This document shows, piece after piece, positions 8,900-17,480 of a stretch of 64,000 nt of DNA (position 1 is its first letter; each line of letters opens with the position of its first letter). The notes below the pieces were generated by a model. The model made no database searches and was not told the origin of the DNA. It worked only from the letters and a program-made list of their open reading frames with translations. The DNA comes from an uncultured Myxococcales bacterium (lineage in GTDB: Bacteria > Myxococcota_A > UBA9042): assembly GCA_903883645.1 (NCBI GenBank), contig CAISBR010000135.1:42413-106412 (forward strand). The letters run 5' to 3'. A program made the translations under genes and the position numbers.

Positions 8900-10288
8900 G
8901 TGAACGCCCTGCGCCCTACCCTTGTAACGCCAAGTCTGCACGCCTGCTGCAAAATGCCGTGGCTCCTGTGCGCAGCATTGGCAGCCGTGATGGGCCTAGC
9001 GCGCCCGGCGTCCGCCGAACAGACCGTGCTGCATCTAGCCCTCGATATCGACTGCACCTCCGATTGGGCGCGCATTGAACTCCGCGGGCTGCGTTGGCGG
9101 GTCTTGTCGCGGCAGTTGCGTGTCGATGGCCCGGTGGATGCGGGGCTGCAGCTCGATGGCGCGGTGGGGATTCGCAAGCCGGCAGCGGACCTGAGCCGCG
9201 TACGGCTGCACCTCGACTTAGCGGCGGTGGCCACGGGCGAGGCCCTGCAAGTAGTTACCAAGCATGGCGATTTGGGCGAATTGCAAGTGCGCTTGACGGC
9301 GGGCCGGGCGCTGTTGGCGACTCAGACGAGCCGTGGCCTGTCCGGCGCGTCGGGCAACATTCGCATCGCGACGCTTGACGCAAAAGGCCTTGAGCGGGCG
9401 CCTGTTTTGCCACGACGCGACTGGGGCCGGCGGATGCTCGCCTTCTACTACGGCTGGTGGGGGTTGCCGACCGGGCCCGCCAAAGAGTGGCTGCATTGGG
9501 ACCCGCAGACACCCGAGAGCACGGTCACCCATCCGCCGCAGCTCGGGCCGTATGACTCTGCGGATCCTGCTGTGATTGCTCAGCATGTGACTTGGGCCAA
9601 GCAAGCCGGCATCGACACGCTGGTGCTGTCGTGGTGGCACATGTACCCCCATCAGCGGCTGGTGCTGACGCGCCTACTCGACGAGTGCCAACGGCAAGGT
9701 GTCACCGCGACGGTCTACATCGAAGTTGCTAGCAATGCTGAAGACTTGCGCAATCAACTGGTCGATCTGCTCACGGGCATCGGCAACCATCCGGCGTTCT
9801 TGAAGGTGCAGGGGCAGGCGGTGGTCTTCTTGTACACACGGGTGTTTGAGCACTTAGACGACAGCGGATTCCGTAGAGCTCTGGCTGGCTTGCCGGTGCT
9901 GGCCATCGGCGATCGGCTTGAACCCGAGTGGCTGGAGTCGCTGGGAGGCCTGCACTCGTACGTCAGTTTCTTGTTTGCGAGCAAGCGGATGGATCAGATG
10001 CGCGAGGCCCGCACTGCCGCGCGGCTGTGGGACAAGCTGACTGTGGCCACGGTGATGCCGGCCTACGACGACACGAATATCCGTTTTGGCGGCAGGCACT
10101 TGGACCGTGACGAGGGGCGCTACTATGCGGCACAGTGGGCGGCCGCACAGCCACTGGACTGGGTAATCCTTACTAGTTTCAACGAACTGCACGAGGGCAG
10201 CGAGATCGAACCCACCCGCGCCGAGGGGATGCGTTGGCTCGAGGCCACCCGCCAGTATGTCGCGCGATGGAAGGCAGGACGGCCATGA
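8900..10288 (+). CDS. Exported glycoside hydrolase, GH99/GH71-like
   Basis: After a signal peptide (MPWLLCAALAAVMGLARPASA, cleaved before EQT) there is a beta-rich N-terminal domain of about 130 residues and then a TIM-barrel-like region. Typical GH99-like segments are present: AFYYGWWG, LGPYDSADPAVIAQHV, AGIDTLVLSWW and, near the C-terminus, TSFNELHEGSEIEPT with acidic residues in the place where this family has its conserved Glu pair. GH99 members cleave alpha-mannosidic linkages inside glycans; the exact substrate here is unknown. The GTG at 8900 is the first start; ATG 8954 directly before the signal peptide is equally possible, and neither has a strong ribosome binding site. The stop overlaps the start of the next gene as ATGA. 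Confidence 0.8.
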   Translation: MNALRPTLVTPSLHACCKMPWLLCAALAAVMGLARPASAEQTVLHLALDIDCTSDWARIELRGLRWRVLSRQLRVDGPVDAGLQLDGAVGIRKPAADLSRVRLHLDLAAVATGEALQVVTKHGDLGELQVRLTAGRALLATQTSRGLSGASGNIRIATLDAKGLERAPVLPRRDWGRRMLAFYYGWWGLPTGPAKEWLHWDPQTPESTVTHPPQLGPYDSADPAVIAQHVTWAKQAGIDTLVLSWWHMYPHQRLVLTRLLDECQRQGVTATVYIEVASNAEDLRNQLVDLLTGIGNHPAFLKVQGQAVVFLYTRVFEHLDDSGFRRALAGLPVLAIGDRLEPEWLESLGGLHSYVSFLFASKRMDQMREARTAARLWDKLTVATVMPAYDDTNIRFGGRHLDRDEGRYYAAQWAAAQPLDWVILTSFNELHEGSEIEPTRAEGMRWLEATRQYVARWKAGRP

Positions 10289-11376
10289 AGCATCGCGCAA
10301 GCCTATGGATTATAGCGCTAATGTTGACGATGGGGTGCGTGGCCAAACCAGCCGCCCTGCGCCCAACTGCCGAGCAGCAGGCCGAACAGACCCGCCTACA
10401 ACAGCAAGCCGAGACGCAAGCCGCAGCCGTGGCTGCCCAGCGCAAGCATCGCGAGCAGCGACTGCGGGCCATCGCCGAGTTCACCAGTCTACAAGCCCGT
10501 TTTGAGCCCTTGCTGTCGGCTCTGCGCCGCTGGGATGCCGCCGGTGACGAGCGCACCGAGATGGTCGACGCCGAGTTGGCGGTTGCGCGCCGCCTGGGCG
10601 AGTTCGAGCCTCTAAACCAGGCCTGTGGTCTGCAGTTTCATGCCCTTGCCGAGCGGCCCGAGCCCGACTTTGACCCGCCCGAGCTGGCCGGCCGCGTGCG
10701 GTTTGTCTGCGACCTGGTGGCGCGCGCCCAGTCGATCGCCCAGCGGCAAATTCTAATGCAGGTCAAGGTGTTTCTGGGGCTGCCGCCGTGGCTAGCCGAC
10801 GTTCCCACACGCTACCAGCAGCGCGGTTGGGTGGCTTGGCACCAGTTGCTCGAATTGCTAAACCTAGAAGCGGCGTTCGAGCGGCAGGCCAAGCCGTGGC
10901 GGGCGGCGGCGGCCGCGGTGGGCGCGGTGATCTCGCCTGAGTCTCTGCTCAAGTACGGGCTCGAAGGTCGGCGCGGCTTGCTGGTGGCGCTGCAAAAGGG
11001 CCTGATGACCCTAAGTTTTCCAAATAGTTTTGAGGATAAGGCCCTGGCAAGCCAACTCGACAAGGCGTGGGCCACGCTGCAGCTCGAGGGGCCCCTGGCT
11101 GGGCAGCGCGGGCCACTGCTGCAGGTGCGGGCCCTCGATCCGCAGTGGCAGATTCTGACGGGCGATCGCGGTCGGACTCTGCGAAGTCAGCGCGATTTTG
11201 CAGTGCTGTTTGCCGCCACAAGCACGGCGGAACCGTTGGCAGGCTGCTGGATTCTTTGGGGAACAGCGGAGCGAGCGGCCGGCAAGCAGACCTTTCGCCT
11301 AGCCGACGATCTGCGCAAGGTACGCTGCCCGAACGCGGCGCCCGTCTCGACAGCGCCGACCGTCGCACAACCCTAG
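10285..11376 (+). CDS. Lipoprotein of unknown function, coupled to the GH99-like gene
   Basis: ATG 10285 overlaps the upstream TGA as ATGA, pointing to translational coupling, and gives a clean lipoprotein signal: MKHRASLWIIALMLTMGC. After the Cys comes a Gln- and Ala-rich stretch (about residues 30-65) likely to form a coiled coil, then a helical globular region. No catalytic motif was recognised. The mature protein should be membrane-anchored in the periplasm. Given the coupling, it may accompany the glycosidase in the envelope, which is inference. The gene ends 27 bp from the end of the convergent outer-membrane gene, with no visible terminator between them. Confidence 0.75.
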   Translation: MKHRASLWIIALMLTMGCVAKPAALRPTAEQQAEQTRLQQQAETQAAAVAAQRKHREQRLRAIAEFTSLQARFEPLLSALRRWDAAGDERTEMVDAELAVARRLGEFEPLNQACGLQFHALAERPEPDFDPPELAGRVRFVCDLVARAQSIAQRQILMQVKVFLGLPPWLADVPTRYQQRGWVAWHQLLELLNLEAAFERQAKPWRAAAAAVGAVISPESLLKYGLEGRRGLLVALQKGLMTLSFPNSFEDKALASQLDKAWATLQLEGPLAGQRGPLLQVRALDPQWQILTGDRGRTLRSQRDFAVLFAATSTAEPLAGCWILWGTAERAAGKQTFRLADDLRKVRCPNAAPVSTAPTVAQP

Positions 11377-11403
11377 AACGTTGTTACGGAAAGAACCCTT
11401 GCC

Positions 11404-13329
11404 CTACCAAGCGGCTTCGACCACGGCCTTGGACCGCCAGATGTTCCAAAGCTGATCGGCCTCGCGCTCGCGGTCCTGCGTCTTGTGGATGTATTCAAGA
11501 TAGTACGAGAAACGCATCCCTTGGTAGTTCACGTTCAAGTTGACGCCGCTGGTCTGCTTGTCGGTAATGTCGTGGCCGTAGCCCAGCGCCTGCGTGCCGG
11601 TGCGGTTCTTCTCGTCCCACTGCTCAATCTGGCTAAAAACCCCAACGCGCACGCCGTCGTAGACGGGCATCGAGAGCGAGCCGCGGCCAATCGCAATGTT
11701 GCCCTCGTAATCGTCGTTCAGCGCACCGACGCCATTGACGGCGCGCAAGTCCGTGTCGTTAACCAGCTTTAGCTTGACTTCGAGGTCGAGGCCCGGGCCC
11801 ACTGGGAACTGGTGCTTGCCCCACACCGCGCCGATGTTGGTGCGGCGAAACTGGTTGCGGCGGTACACGCTGCGCGGGTCGCGGCCGCGGTCGGTGACGT
11901 TGGCGTAGTCGTAAAGGCCCGTGTCGGTCCAGCCCTCGCTATGCAAGAAGTTGGGGTAAACCTTATCGATATCGCGGTTTTGCATGTTGGTGTTGTATTC
12001 GATATGCGTGTACTCGGCCTTAAGCCGCGTGGTGTCGCGCTCCCACGTGGCGACGCCGGTGGCGCCGTTCCAGCCGATGCAGCTCTCGTACCATAGATCA
12101 TCGAAGTCGATGAACTCATTTGCTAAGTTAAGGGTCGGCAGCTGACCGCCCGAGCCAACCAAGCCGTCGGTCAGCAGCACGTCGGCCTCGCGGCGGGCGC
12201 CAAAAATCGCATTCCAATCGGCGCCAATGTTGAAGTACTCGGCCTGCAGCGACAGCCCCACGCCAAACGGGTCGTTGGCCGAGAGGCGCAAAGTACCGGC
12301 AAAGTCTTGGGTATTCTTGAACACCAGCGGAAATACGCCCTGATTCAGCGCCACGCCGTTGCCCGCGAGCTTGGGGTCGATGTGCTGCCACGAGTAGCCC
12401 AAAAGGCCCGTAACCCGCAGCCAATCGGTGGGTTCGCTGTTTAGGTCGAAGGTCGCGTTGCCGCTGGCGTAGCGGGTAAGCATGTCGACCGCGTGATCTT
12501 GCACGCAACCCGGGATGGCCTGGCCCAGCGAGTCGCGGCAGTTGGCATTGGTGGTGCCCACGGCGTCGGGATCAGCGCGGTTGACCTCGAGATCCTGAGT
12601 AAAGTCGCCAACTAGACGCACTGCCGTCGACTCGTTGACCTGCCACTTGACCGTACCCGCGTAGGCCCAGTCGCGCGACCAAAAAGCGTTGGTCAGCAGC
12701 GGGTCGCCCAGGCCTGTCGACCAGCCCGGCCCCACAAACAGCTTGGGCATCGCGATCGCCGAGGCGAACCACTGCACCTGCTCGTCGCCGCCCAACTTGC
12801 CGCCGATAAAGTAGCCGCGGCCATTGTCGCGATCGATGTAGCGCACCTTGCCGATGGTCCACGGGTTGAACAGCGAAAAATCGTGAGCACCCACGCGGAT
12901 GTAGTTGATCGCCTGCATATCCGGCGTGACTTGAATGTACGAGCCGCGCAGCTGCATGTAGGCGGCACGGTTCATACCCTCTGAATCGCCCGAGGTATTT
13001 TCTTGCGCATAGGCTAGATCGCCCGACGCCCACCAGTCTTGCCAGCGCATGCCAAAGCGCGAAGCCAACCGCGCCCCCGCCTCGACATACTGCGACACCT
13101 TGCCGCGAATGGTGAGCTCGAGCTCTGAGCCCACGCCGTTGTGACCCGAAATCTTGTCGGGCCAAAAGGGGTTACCCAACGTCAGCAAGCCTTGGCTGTC
13201 GTCGTTTTGGTACAAGTGCTTGGTATAGATGCGGCCGTCGATGTCGAATTTGGCGATGTCGGCATACGCGGGCAGGGCCAGCAGAAGCGTCATAGCTGCA
13301 AGCAGGGCGAGGCGAATCGGGCGATTCAT
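11404..13329 (-). CDS. Outer-membrane beta-barrel protein, 641 aa
   Basis: The start ATG at 13329 gives a standard signal peptide, MNRPIRLALLAAMTLLLALPAYA. The mature protein is a series of alternating polar/hydrophobic strands rich in Tyr, Trp, Asn and Gly, with aromatic girdles and Asp/Asn-rich turns (DRDNGRGYFIGGK, NDDYEGNIAIGRG), and it ends in an aromatic residue (AAW), as barrel proteins do for BAM recognition. A Cys pair (NCRDS...PGC) probably closes an external loop. I cannot assign a named family; a DUF1302-like or porin-type protein is possible. It is transcribed divergently from the ABC genes, with 147 bp between the two starts. The frame extends upstream to 13470 but that part lacks coding character. 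Confidence 0.8.
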   Translation of the reverse strand: MNRPIRLALLAAMTLLLALPAYADIAKFDIDGRIYTKHLYQNDDSQGLLTLGNPFWPDKISGHNGVGSELELTIRGKVSQYVEAGARLASRFGMRWQDWWASGDLAYAQENTSGDSEGMNRAAYMQLRGSYIQVTPDMQAINYIRVGAHDFSLFNPWTIGKVRYIDRDNGRGYFIGGKLGGDEQVQWFASAIAMPKLFVGPGWSTGLGDPLLTNAFWSRDWAYAGTVKWQVNESTAVRLVGDFTQDLEVNRADPDAVGTTNANCRDSLGQAIPGCVQDHAVDMLTRYASGNATFDLNSEPTDWLRVTGLLGYSWQHIDPKLAGNGVALNQGVFPLVFKNTQDFAGTLRLSANDPFGVGLSLQAEYFNIGADWNAIFGARREADVLLTDGLVGSGGQLPTLNLANEFIDFDDLWYESCIGWNGATGVATWERDTTRLKAEYTHIEYNTNMQNRDIDKVYPNFLHSEGWTDTGLYDYANVTDRGRDPRSVYRRNQFRRTNIGAVWGKHQFPVGPGLDLEVKLKLVNDTDLRAVNGVGALNDDYEGNIAIGRGSLSMPVYDGVRVGVFSQIEQWDEKNRTGTQALGYGHDITDKQTSGVNLNVNYQGMRFSYYLEYIHKTQDREREADQLWNIWRSKAVVEAAW

Positions 13330-13364
13330 GGCATCATCCGCGCGGCGCAACGGGCGCGGGGTAG

Positions 13365-13393
13365 ACTGTAGCGCAGACAGGGTTTTCTGCGAA
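13365..13393 (-). promoter_or_regulatory. Predicted sigma-70 type promoter for the outer-membrane gene
   Basis: On the minus strand TTCGCA (13393-13388) and TACAGT (13370-13365) are separated by 17 bp. Transcription would start near 13358, about 29 bases before the ATG at 13329. Each hexamer matches consensus at four of six positions. This is a motif-level prediction only. Confidence 0.35.
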
Positions 13394-13476
13394 GAGCGCT
13401 GCGGGTCAAAGTGCGCGACGGTGACGAGCGTTTGACGCAGAGCGGGTCGTCGCGGCAGCAAAAGAGGCAAGGACCG

Positions 13477-14397
13477 ATGGACTTAGCTATCGATGTTGAG
13501 GGGTTGCATAAGACCTGGCCGCCTGAGGTACACGCAGTGCGCGGGCTGGATCTGGCCGTGCAAAGTGGCGAGTGCTTTGGTCTACTGGGGCCAAACGGCG
13601 CCGGCAAGACGACAACTATCGAAATTTTAGAGGGTTTGGTTACACCCAGCGCGGGTCGCGTGCGTGTGCTGGGCCGCGATTGGGCGCACGACGCCGACGC
13701 GATCCGTCAGCGCATTGGCATCACTCTGCAGCATACCTACCTGAGTGAGCGGCTGACCGTTGCCGAAATCCTTGCGATGTTCCAGAGTTTTTACCACTCG
13801 GCCCGCGCGGTCGACGAAGTTCTGGCGCAGGTGTCGCTGCACGAAAAGCGCGACTCTTGGTTCGATCGCTTGTCGGGTGGCCAAAAGCAGCGGGTGGCGG
13901 TGGCGTGTGCGCTGGTGGGCGACCCCGAGCTGCTGTTTCTCGACGAGCCGACTACGGGCCTAGATCCCCAATCGCGGCGCCAACTTTGGGACGTGATTGC
14001 CGATTTTAAGGCGCGCGGCCGCACCGTGTTGCTCACGACGCACTACATGGACGAGGCGGAGCGGCTTTGCGATCGGGTGGCGATCGTCGATCACGGTCAG
14101 GTGATCGCGCTCGGCCGGCCCCGCGACCTGATCGCCGAGCACGTGGGCGGCATTGTGCTGAATCTAACTACAGATCAGCCGGTTGCGATCGAGCGACTGC
14201 AGGCGGTGGCCACGGCGAGCCGCACCCGCGTCGATGGCTGCCAAGCGCACCTGACGGTTGAAAATCTGGCCGCTGCCGTGCCCTCGCTGCTGACCGAGCT
14301 AGGCCAAGCCGGCATCGTGCTTCAAGAAATGCAGACTCACCAGCCCACACTCGAAGATGTGTTCGTCACGCTGACGGGCCGCCACCTGCGCGATTAG
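13477..14397 (+). CDS. ABC transporter ATP-binding protein (ABC-2 export type)
   Basis: All nucleotide-binding motifs are present in a 306-residue protein: Walker A GPNGAGKTTT, Q-loop at ITLQHTYLSERLT, signature LSGGQKQRVAVA, Walker B LLFLDEPTTGLD and the switch His in LLTTHYMDEAERL. The extra C-terminal 80 residues are typical of DrrA/CcmA-like ATPases that pair with ABC-2 permeases. ATG 13477 has AAGGA about five bases upstream; the frame opens earlier at 13411 without a good start. The permease gene follows after 18 bp, forming a two-gene exporter unit. The substrate could be a lipid, polysaccharide or hydrophobic small molecule. Confidence 0.95.
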   Translation: MDLAIDVEGLHKTWPPEVHAVRGLDLAVQSGECFGLLGPNGAGKTTTIEILEGLVTPSAGRVRVLGRDWAHDADAIRQRIGITLQHTYLSERLTVAEILAMFQSFYHSARAVDEVLAQVSLHEKRDSWFDRLSGGQKQRVAVACALVGDPELLFLDEPTTGLDPQSRRQLWDVIADFKARGRTVLLTTHYMDEAERLCDRVAIVDHGQVIALGRPRDLIAEHVGGIVLNLTTDQPVAIERLQAVATASRTRVDGCQAHLTVENLAAAVPSLLTELGQAGIVLQEMQTHQPTLEDVFVTLTGRHLRD

Positions 14398-14415
14398 CGC
14401 AAACGGACGACGACT

Positions 14416-15453
14416 ATGGCACTACGCGACTCGCCGCTTTGGCACCTGACCATGGCCCGCCTGCGCTCCTGGCTGCGCGAGCCCGAGGTGCTGTTTTGGA
14501 GCTTCGGCTTCCCGATTTTGCTTACGATTGCCCTGGGTGTGGCCTTTCGCAACCGCCCGCCCGAGGCGGTGACGGTGCTGGTCGAAGCGGGGAGCGGCGC
14601 CGAGAGCGTGGCCAAGGCGCTGGCGAACGACAAACAACTAACTGTACTTACAGTGGATCATCGCGAAGCGGCGCGGCAGCTGCGGGCGGGTCTGGCGGCG
14701 CTGTCGGTCGACCCGGGGCCGCCGCTCACGGTGCGCCACGACCCCACGCGGCCCGAGGCTAGGCTTGCTAAGTTACTGGTCGACAACGCCATTGAGCGAT
14801 CGCAGGGGCGGCGCGACGTGGCGGCGATCGCCAACCAGACCGTCGACGAGCCGGGTGCGCGCTACGTCGATTTTTTGGTGCCGGGCCTCATCGGCATGAA
14901 TTTGATGCAAAGCGGCATGTGGGGCGTGGGGTACGCGATCGTCGAGATGCGGAGCAAGCGCCTGCTGCGGCGCATGATCGCCACGCCGATGCGCAAAAGC
15001 GACTTCTTACTGTCGTTCTTGATCATGCGGCTAGTGTTTCTTTTGGTCGAACTGCCAGTGGTGCTGGGCACCGCGCGGCTGCTTTTTGATGTGCGCATCC
15101 AGGGTTCGCTGGTCGCCTTTGTCGCGGTCGCGGTGGCGGGAGCGCTGGCGTTTGTGGGCCTGGGCCTGCTGGTGGCGTCGCGGGCCAAGACGACCCAGGC
15201 GGCGAGCGGGCTGATGAATCTGGTGCAGATGCCGATGTTTGTGGGCTCGGGGGTGTTCTTTTCGATCAAGAATTTCCCAGAAGTGGCCCAACCGGTACTG
15301 CGCTTGCTGCCGCTTACAGCACTGAACGACGGCCTGCGCGCGGTGCAAAACGAGGGGGCCGACCTGCTGGGCGTGTTGCCGCAGCTCGCGGTTCTCGGTG
15401 GCATCGGCGTGGTGACCCTGGTGCTGGCCGTGCGGATTTTTCGTTGGGATTAG
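14416..15453 (+). CDS. ABC-2 type transporter permease
   Basis: This 345-residue membrane protein has an N-terminal transmembrane helix (VLFWSFGFPILLTIALGVAF), an extracytoplasmic domain of about 120 residues, and then five hydrophobic helices from FLVPGLIGMNLMQSGMWG onwards, ending near VLGGIGVVTLVLAVRIF. The segment RLLRRMIATPMRKSDFLLS is the conserved cytoplasmic loop of ABC-2 permeases. It should pair with the ATPase encoded 18 bp upstream to export a compound across the inner membrane. The following lipoprotein genes start only 66 bp downstream, so readthrough is possible, although a promoter-like element lies in that gap. Confidence 0.93.
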   Translation: MALRDSPLWHLTMARLRSWLREPEVLFWSFGFPILLTIALGVAFRNRPPEAVTVLVEAGSGAESVAKALANDKQLTVLTVDHREAARQLRAGLAALSVDPGPPLTVRHDPTRPEARLAKLLVDNAIERSQGRRDVAAIANQTVDEPGARYVDFLVPGLIGMNLMQSGMWGVGYAIVEMRSKRLLRRMIATPMRKSDFLLSFLIMRLVFLLVELPVVLGTARLLFDVRIQGSLVAFVAVAVAGALAFVGLGLLVASRAKTTQAASGLMNLVQMPMFVGSGVFFSIKNFPEVAQPVLRLLPLTALNDGLRAVQNEGADLLGVLPQLAVLGGIGVVTLVLAVRIFRWD

Positions 15454-15459
15454 CTGAGT

Positions 15460-15488
15460 TTGCACCCATGCGTGGGTGGGATTAGGCT
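15460..15488 (+). promoter_or_regulatory. Weak promoter-like element with an embedded palindrome
   Basis: TTGCAC (15460-15465) and TAGGCT (15483-15488) are 17 bp apart and 31 bp before the ATG at 15520. Overlapping the -35 and spacer is CACCCA-TGCG-TGGGTG (15463-15478), a perfect 6-bp inverted repeat. It could be an operator or a short hairpin between the ABC genes and the lipoprotein cluster; there is no T-run to make it an intrinsic terminator. Confidence 0.25.
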
Positions 15489-15519
15489 GTAGCTGCGGCC
15501 GCCCTGCCGGCCCGGCACG

Positions 15520-16602
15520 ATGATGCGCAAGTCTTTGCCACTACTGCTGATCTTGGCGATGCTGCTGCTGGGTTGCGCCGACGATAGCGGACCCACGCCG
15601 CCTTTGCCCAGCGCACACGAAGACTTGCAAGCCAATCAGCTGTTTCGCCGCGACGCGCGATGGGTCGGCGGCGACGGTGCCTACAGCACAAGTCTGGGCG
15701 GCGATCACACCTTATGGCTCTTTGGCGACTCGCTGGTCGCCCGCGACGCCAGCCGCAACCGCAGCAACGCTTGGTTCGTGCGCAATAGCTTGGCCATCCA
15801 AACCGGCCGCGACCCGCGCAGCGCCGCCATGCAATTCTTTTGGGGCGAAAGTGACGGACATCCGGGCTCTTTTTTCGCCGAGCGGAGCGGTCGCTGGTTC
15901 TGGCCCGGTGGCGCCACGCTGGTCGCGGGCAAGCTAATCGTCTTCGGCCAGTGGCTCGCCAAGCCCGGCAGCGGCCAATGGGGCTTTCAAGCTACTGGCT
16001 CTGCTGCGTTTTTGATCAACAACCCCGCCGATCCGCCCACTGCGTGGCTACCGCAAGACCTCAGCGTGCCCGACGTAGGCGGCTACATCTTCGGCACCGC
16101 GGTAACCCAGCGCGACGGCATGGTCTACATCTATGGCAGCAAAAGTGATTTTCACGACTACACGGTGTTGCGCGTGGCCGCGGCGGCACTTGGCAGCGGC
16201 AGCTTCGACGGCGCCCAGTGCTTCGCAAGCGGCACATGGCGAGCGATCGGCCATTTCGCCCTGCCGGCCGAGCCTATCTTTGGCCTAGGCGCGCCCGAGA
16301 GCTCCGTGCACTTCGACGGCACGCGCAAGCGGTGGTTCATGTTGCAAAGCGAGGGCTTTGGCGCCACTACCCTGGCCATGCGCGCCGCCGATCACGCCGA
16401 AGGGCCGTGGTCCGCACCGCGCTCGTTCTTTCGGCCCGCCGAGTCGTTCGTCGAGGGCGCATTTGTGTACGCGGGCAAGGGCCACCCCGAGCTCGCCGGC
16501 GCCGACCTGTGGGTCACGTATGTGCCCAGCGCGTTTGAAGATCCGCCGGCATGGGACAACCCCGACGGCTACTACCCCCACTTTGTCGCGGTGACGTTTT
16601 GA
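15520..16602 (+). CDS. Lipoprotein with DUF4185-like beta-propeller fold
   Basis: The lipoprotein signal is clear: MMRKSLPLLLILAMLLLGC. The mature part shows repeated blade-like units in which a GG or G turn is followed by a hydrophobic strand: HTLWLFGDSLV, LIVFGQWL, MVYIYGSKSDF, RWFMLQSEG, LWVTYVPS. The LWLFGDS motif and the DxxG/WSAP pattern resemble the DUF4185/DUF5005 carbohydrate-associated propellers, which are distantly related to GH43-type folds. It would be periplasmic or surface-exposed. It is the first of three overlapping lipoprotein genes. Whether it binds or cleaves glycans cannot be judged from motifs alone. Confidence 0.72.
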   Translation: MMRKSLPLLLILAMLLLGCADDSGPTPPLPSAHEDLQANQLFRRDARWVGGDGAYSTSLGGDHTLWLFGDSLVARDASRNRSNAWFVRNSLAIQTGRDPRSAAMQFFWGESDGHPGSFFAERSGRWFWPGGATLVAGKLIVFGQWLAKPGSGQWGFQATGSAAFLINNPADPPTAWLPQDLSVPDVGGYIFGTAVTQRDGMVYIYGSKSDFHDYTVLRVAAAALGSGSFDGAQCFASGTWRAIGHFALPAEPIFGLGAPESSVHFDGTRKRWFMLQSEGFGATTLAMRAADHAEGPWSAPRSFFRPAESFVEGAFVYAGKGHPELAGADLWVTYVPSAFEDPPAWDNPDGYYPHFVAVTF

Positions 16603-17480
16603 TCAGGCCGATCTATTGCGTAGGCTTGGCGCTAGTGCTCGCGGCGTGCAGTGCCCCGGGTGCGACTACCCGCTGGCTGCCCCCGCCGCCGCCCACCGTC
16701 GATCTGGCCCGCGCCAGCCGCGATACCCCTGCGTTCGAGCTAGCTTACGGGCCCAGGCCCCAGGCGAGTCTGGGCGGCCGTTTGCCACTGGTGCAGCGGG
16801 GCGCGCGCAGTACTTACGCGGTCGTCGACGTGCATGCCCTGGGCGCCTTCGAGAATGCCAGTACTTTCGTAGCTATGCCGCTCGAGCTGTTTCGTGCGGT
16901 GTACGGCGTCAGCGGTCGGTGGCTGTGGCGCGACGGGCGTGATTCGTTTGCACTTGGGCTGGATTGGGGGCGCGAACAGGCGCGCACGTTGGGCCAAGCG
17001 GTGCTGCCCGACCGCCCGGCCGCCAGCGACATCGCCTTTGGTGGTGGCGGCACATGGCTCGCCCTGCTAGCGGAATGGCAACACCGCGCACCGCGCTGGC
17101 AGCTGACCGTGATGCTCGAAGATCGCTTGCACCTCGCAGGGTTGATAGGCATGTGGCCCAAGGCACAGGTGGTGGGCGACGTGCTGGGCGGTATGGCCGG
17201 CGACGGGTTGCGGCAGGCGCCGAACCTGGATGTGGTGGTGCGGGCGCGGCCGGCGGCGGCGTGGCAACCGCTGCTTGCGGCCCACGCGGATCTGCAGGTG
17301 CCGGCAGACGAATTTGCCCGGCTGGGCTGGTGCGTGCGGGCGCTTGTGGCGGCGGCACACCCCTCGCAACATGGTGAGACTATGCCCTTTGTGTCGTTCG
17401 ATGCCGGCAACGGCAAGGGGTACTTGATCAACCGGCGCGAGGTCCGCCTGAGCGTGGGGGTGCGTCATGGCTTTTTCTAA
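16599..17480 (+). CDS. Lipoprotein of unknown function, middle gene of an overlapping triplet
   Basis: The likely start is TTG 16599, whose last bases overlap the upstream TGA stop (TTGA); it directly begins a lipoprotein signal, MIRPIYCVGLALVLAAC. The frame is open further upstream inside the previous gene, but those residues give no signal sequence. The 293-residue product alternates Trp/Leu-rich strands with Gly turns and ends in GFF, so a small beta structure or barrel-like protein is possible. No family was recognised. It overlaps the next gene by 14 bp, so all three genes should be translated as one set. The rare TTG start may lower its dosage relative to its neighbours. Confidence 0.65.
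   Translation: MIRPIYCVGLALVLAACSAPGATTRWLPPPPPTVDLARASRDTPAFELAYGPRPQASLGGRLPLVQRGARSTYAVVDVHALGAFENASTFVAMPLELFRAVYGVSGRWLWRDGRDSFALGLDWGREQARTLGQAVLPDRPAASDIAFGGGGTWLALLAEWQHRAPRWQLTVMLEDRLHLAGLIGMWPKAQVVGDVLGGMAGDGLRQAPNLDVVVRARPAAAWQPLLAAHADLQVPADEFARLGWCVRALVAAAHPSQHGETMPFVSFDAGNGKGYLINRREVRLSVGVRHGFF

Noticed and set aside
15463..15478. Hairpin after the ABC permease as an intrinsic terminator
   Set aside because: The stem is only 6 bp and no T-run follows it; a promoter overlap or operator fits better.
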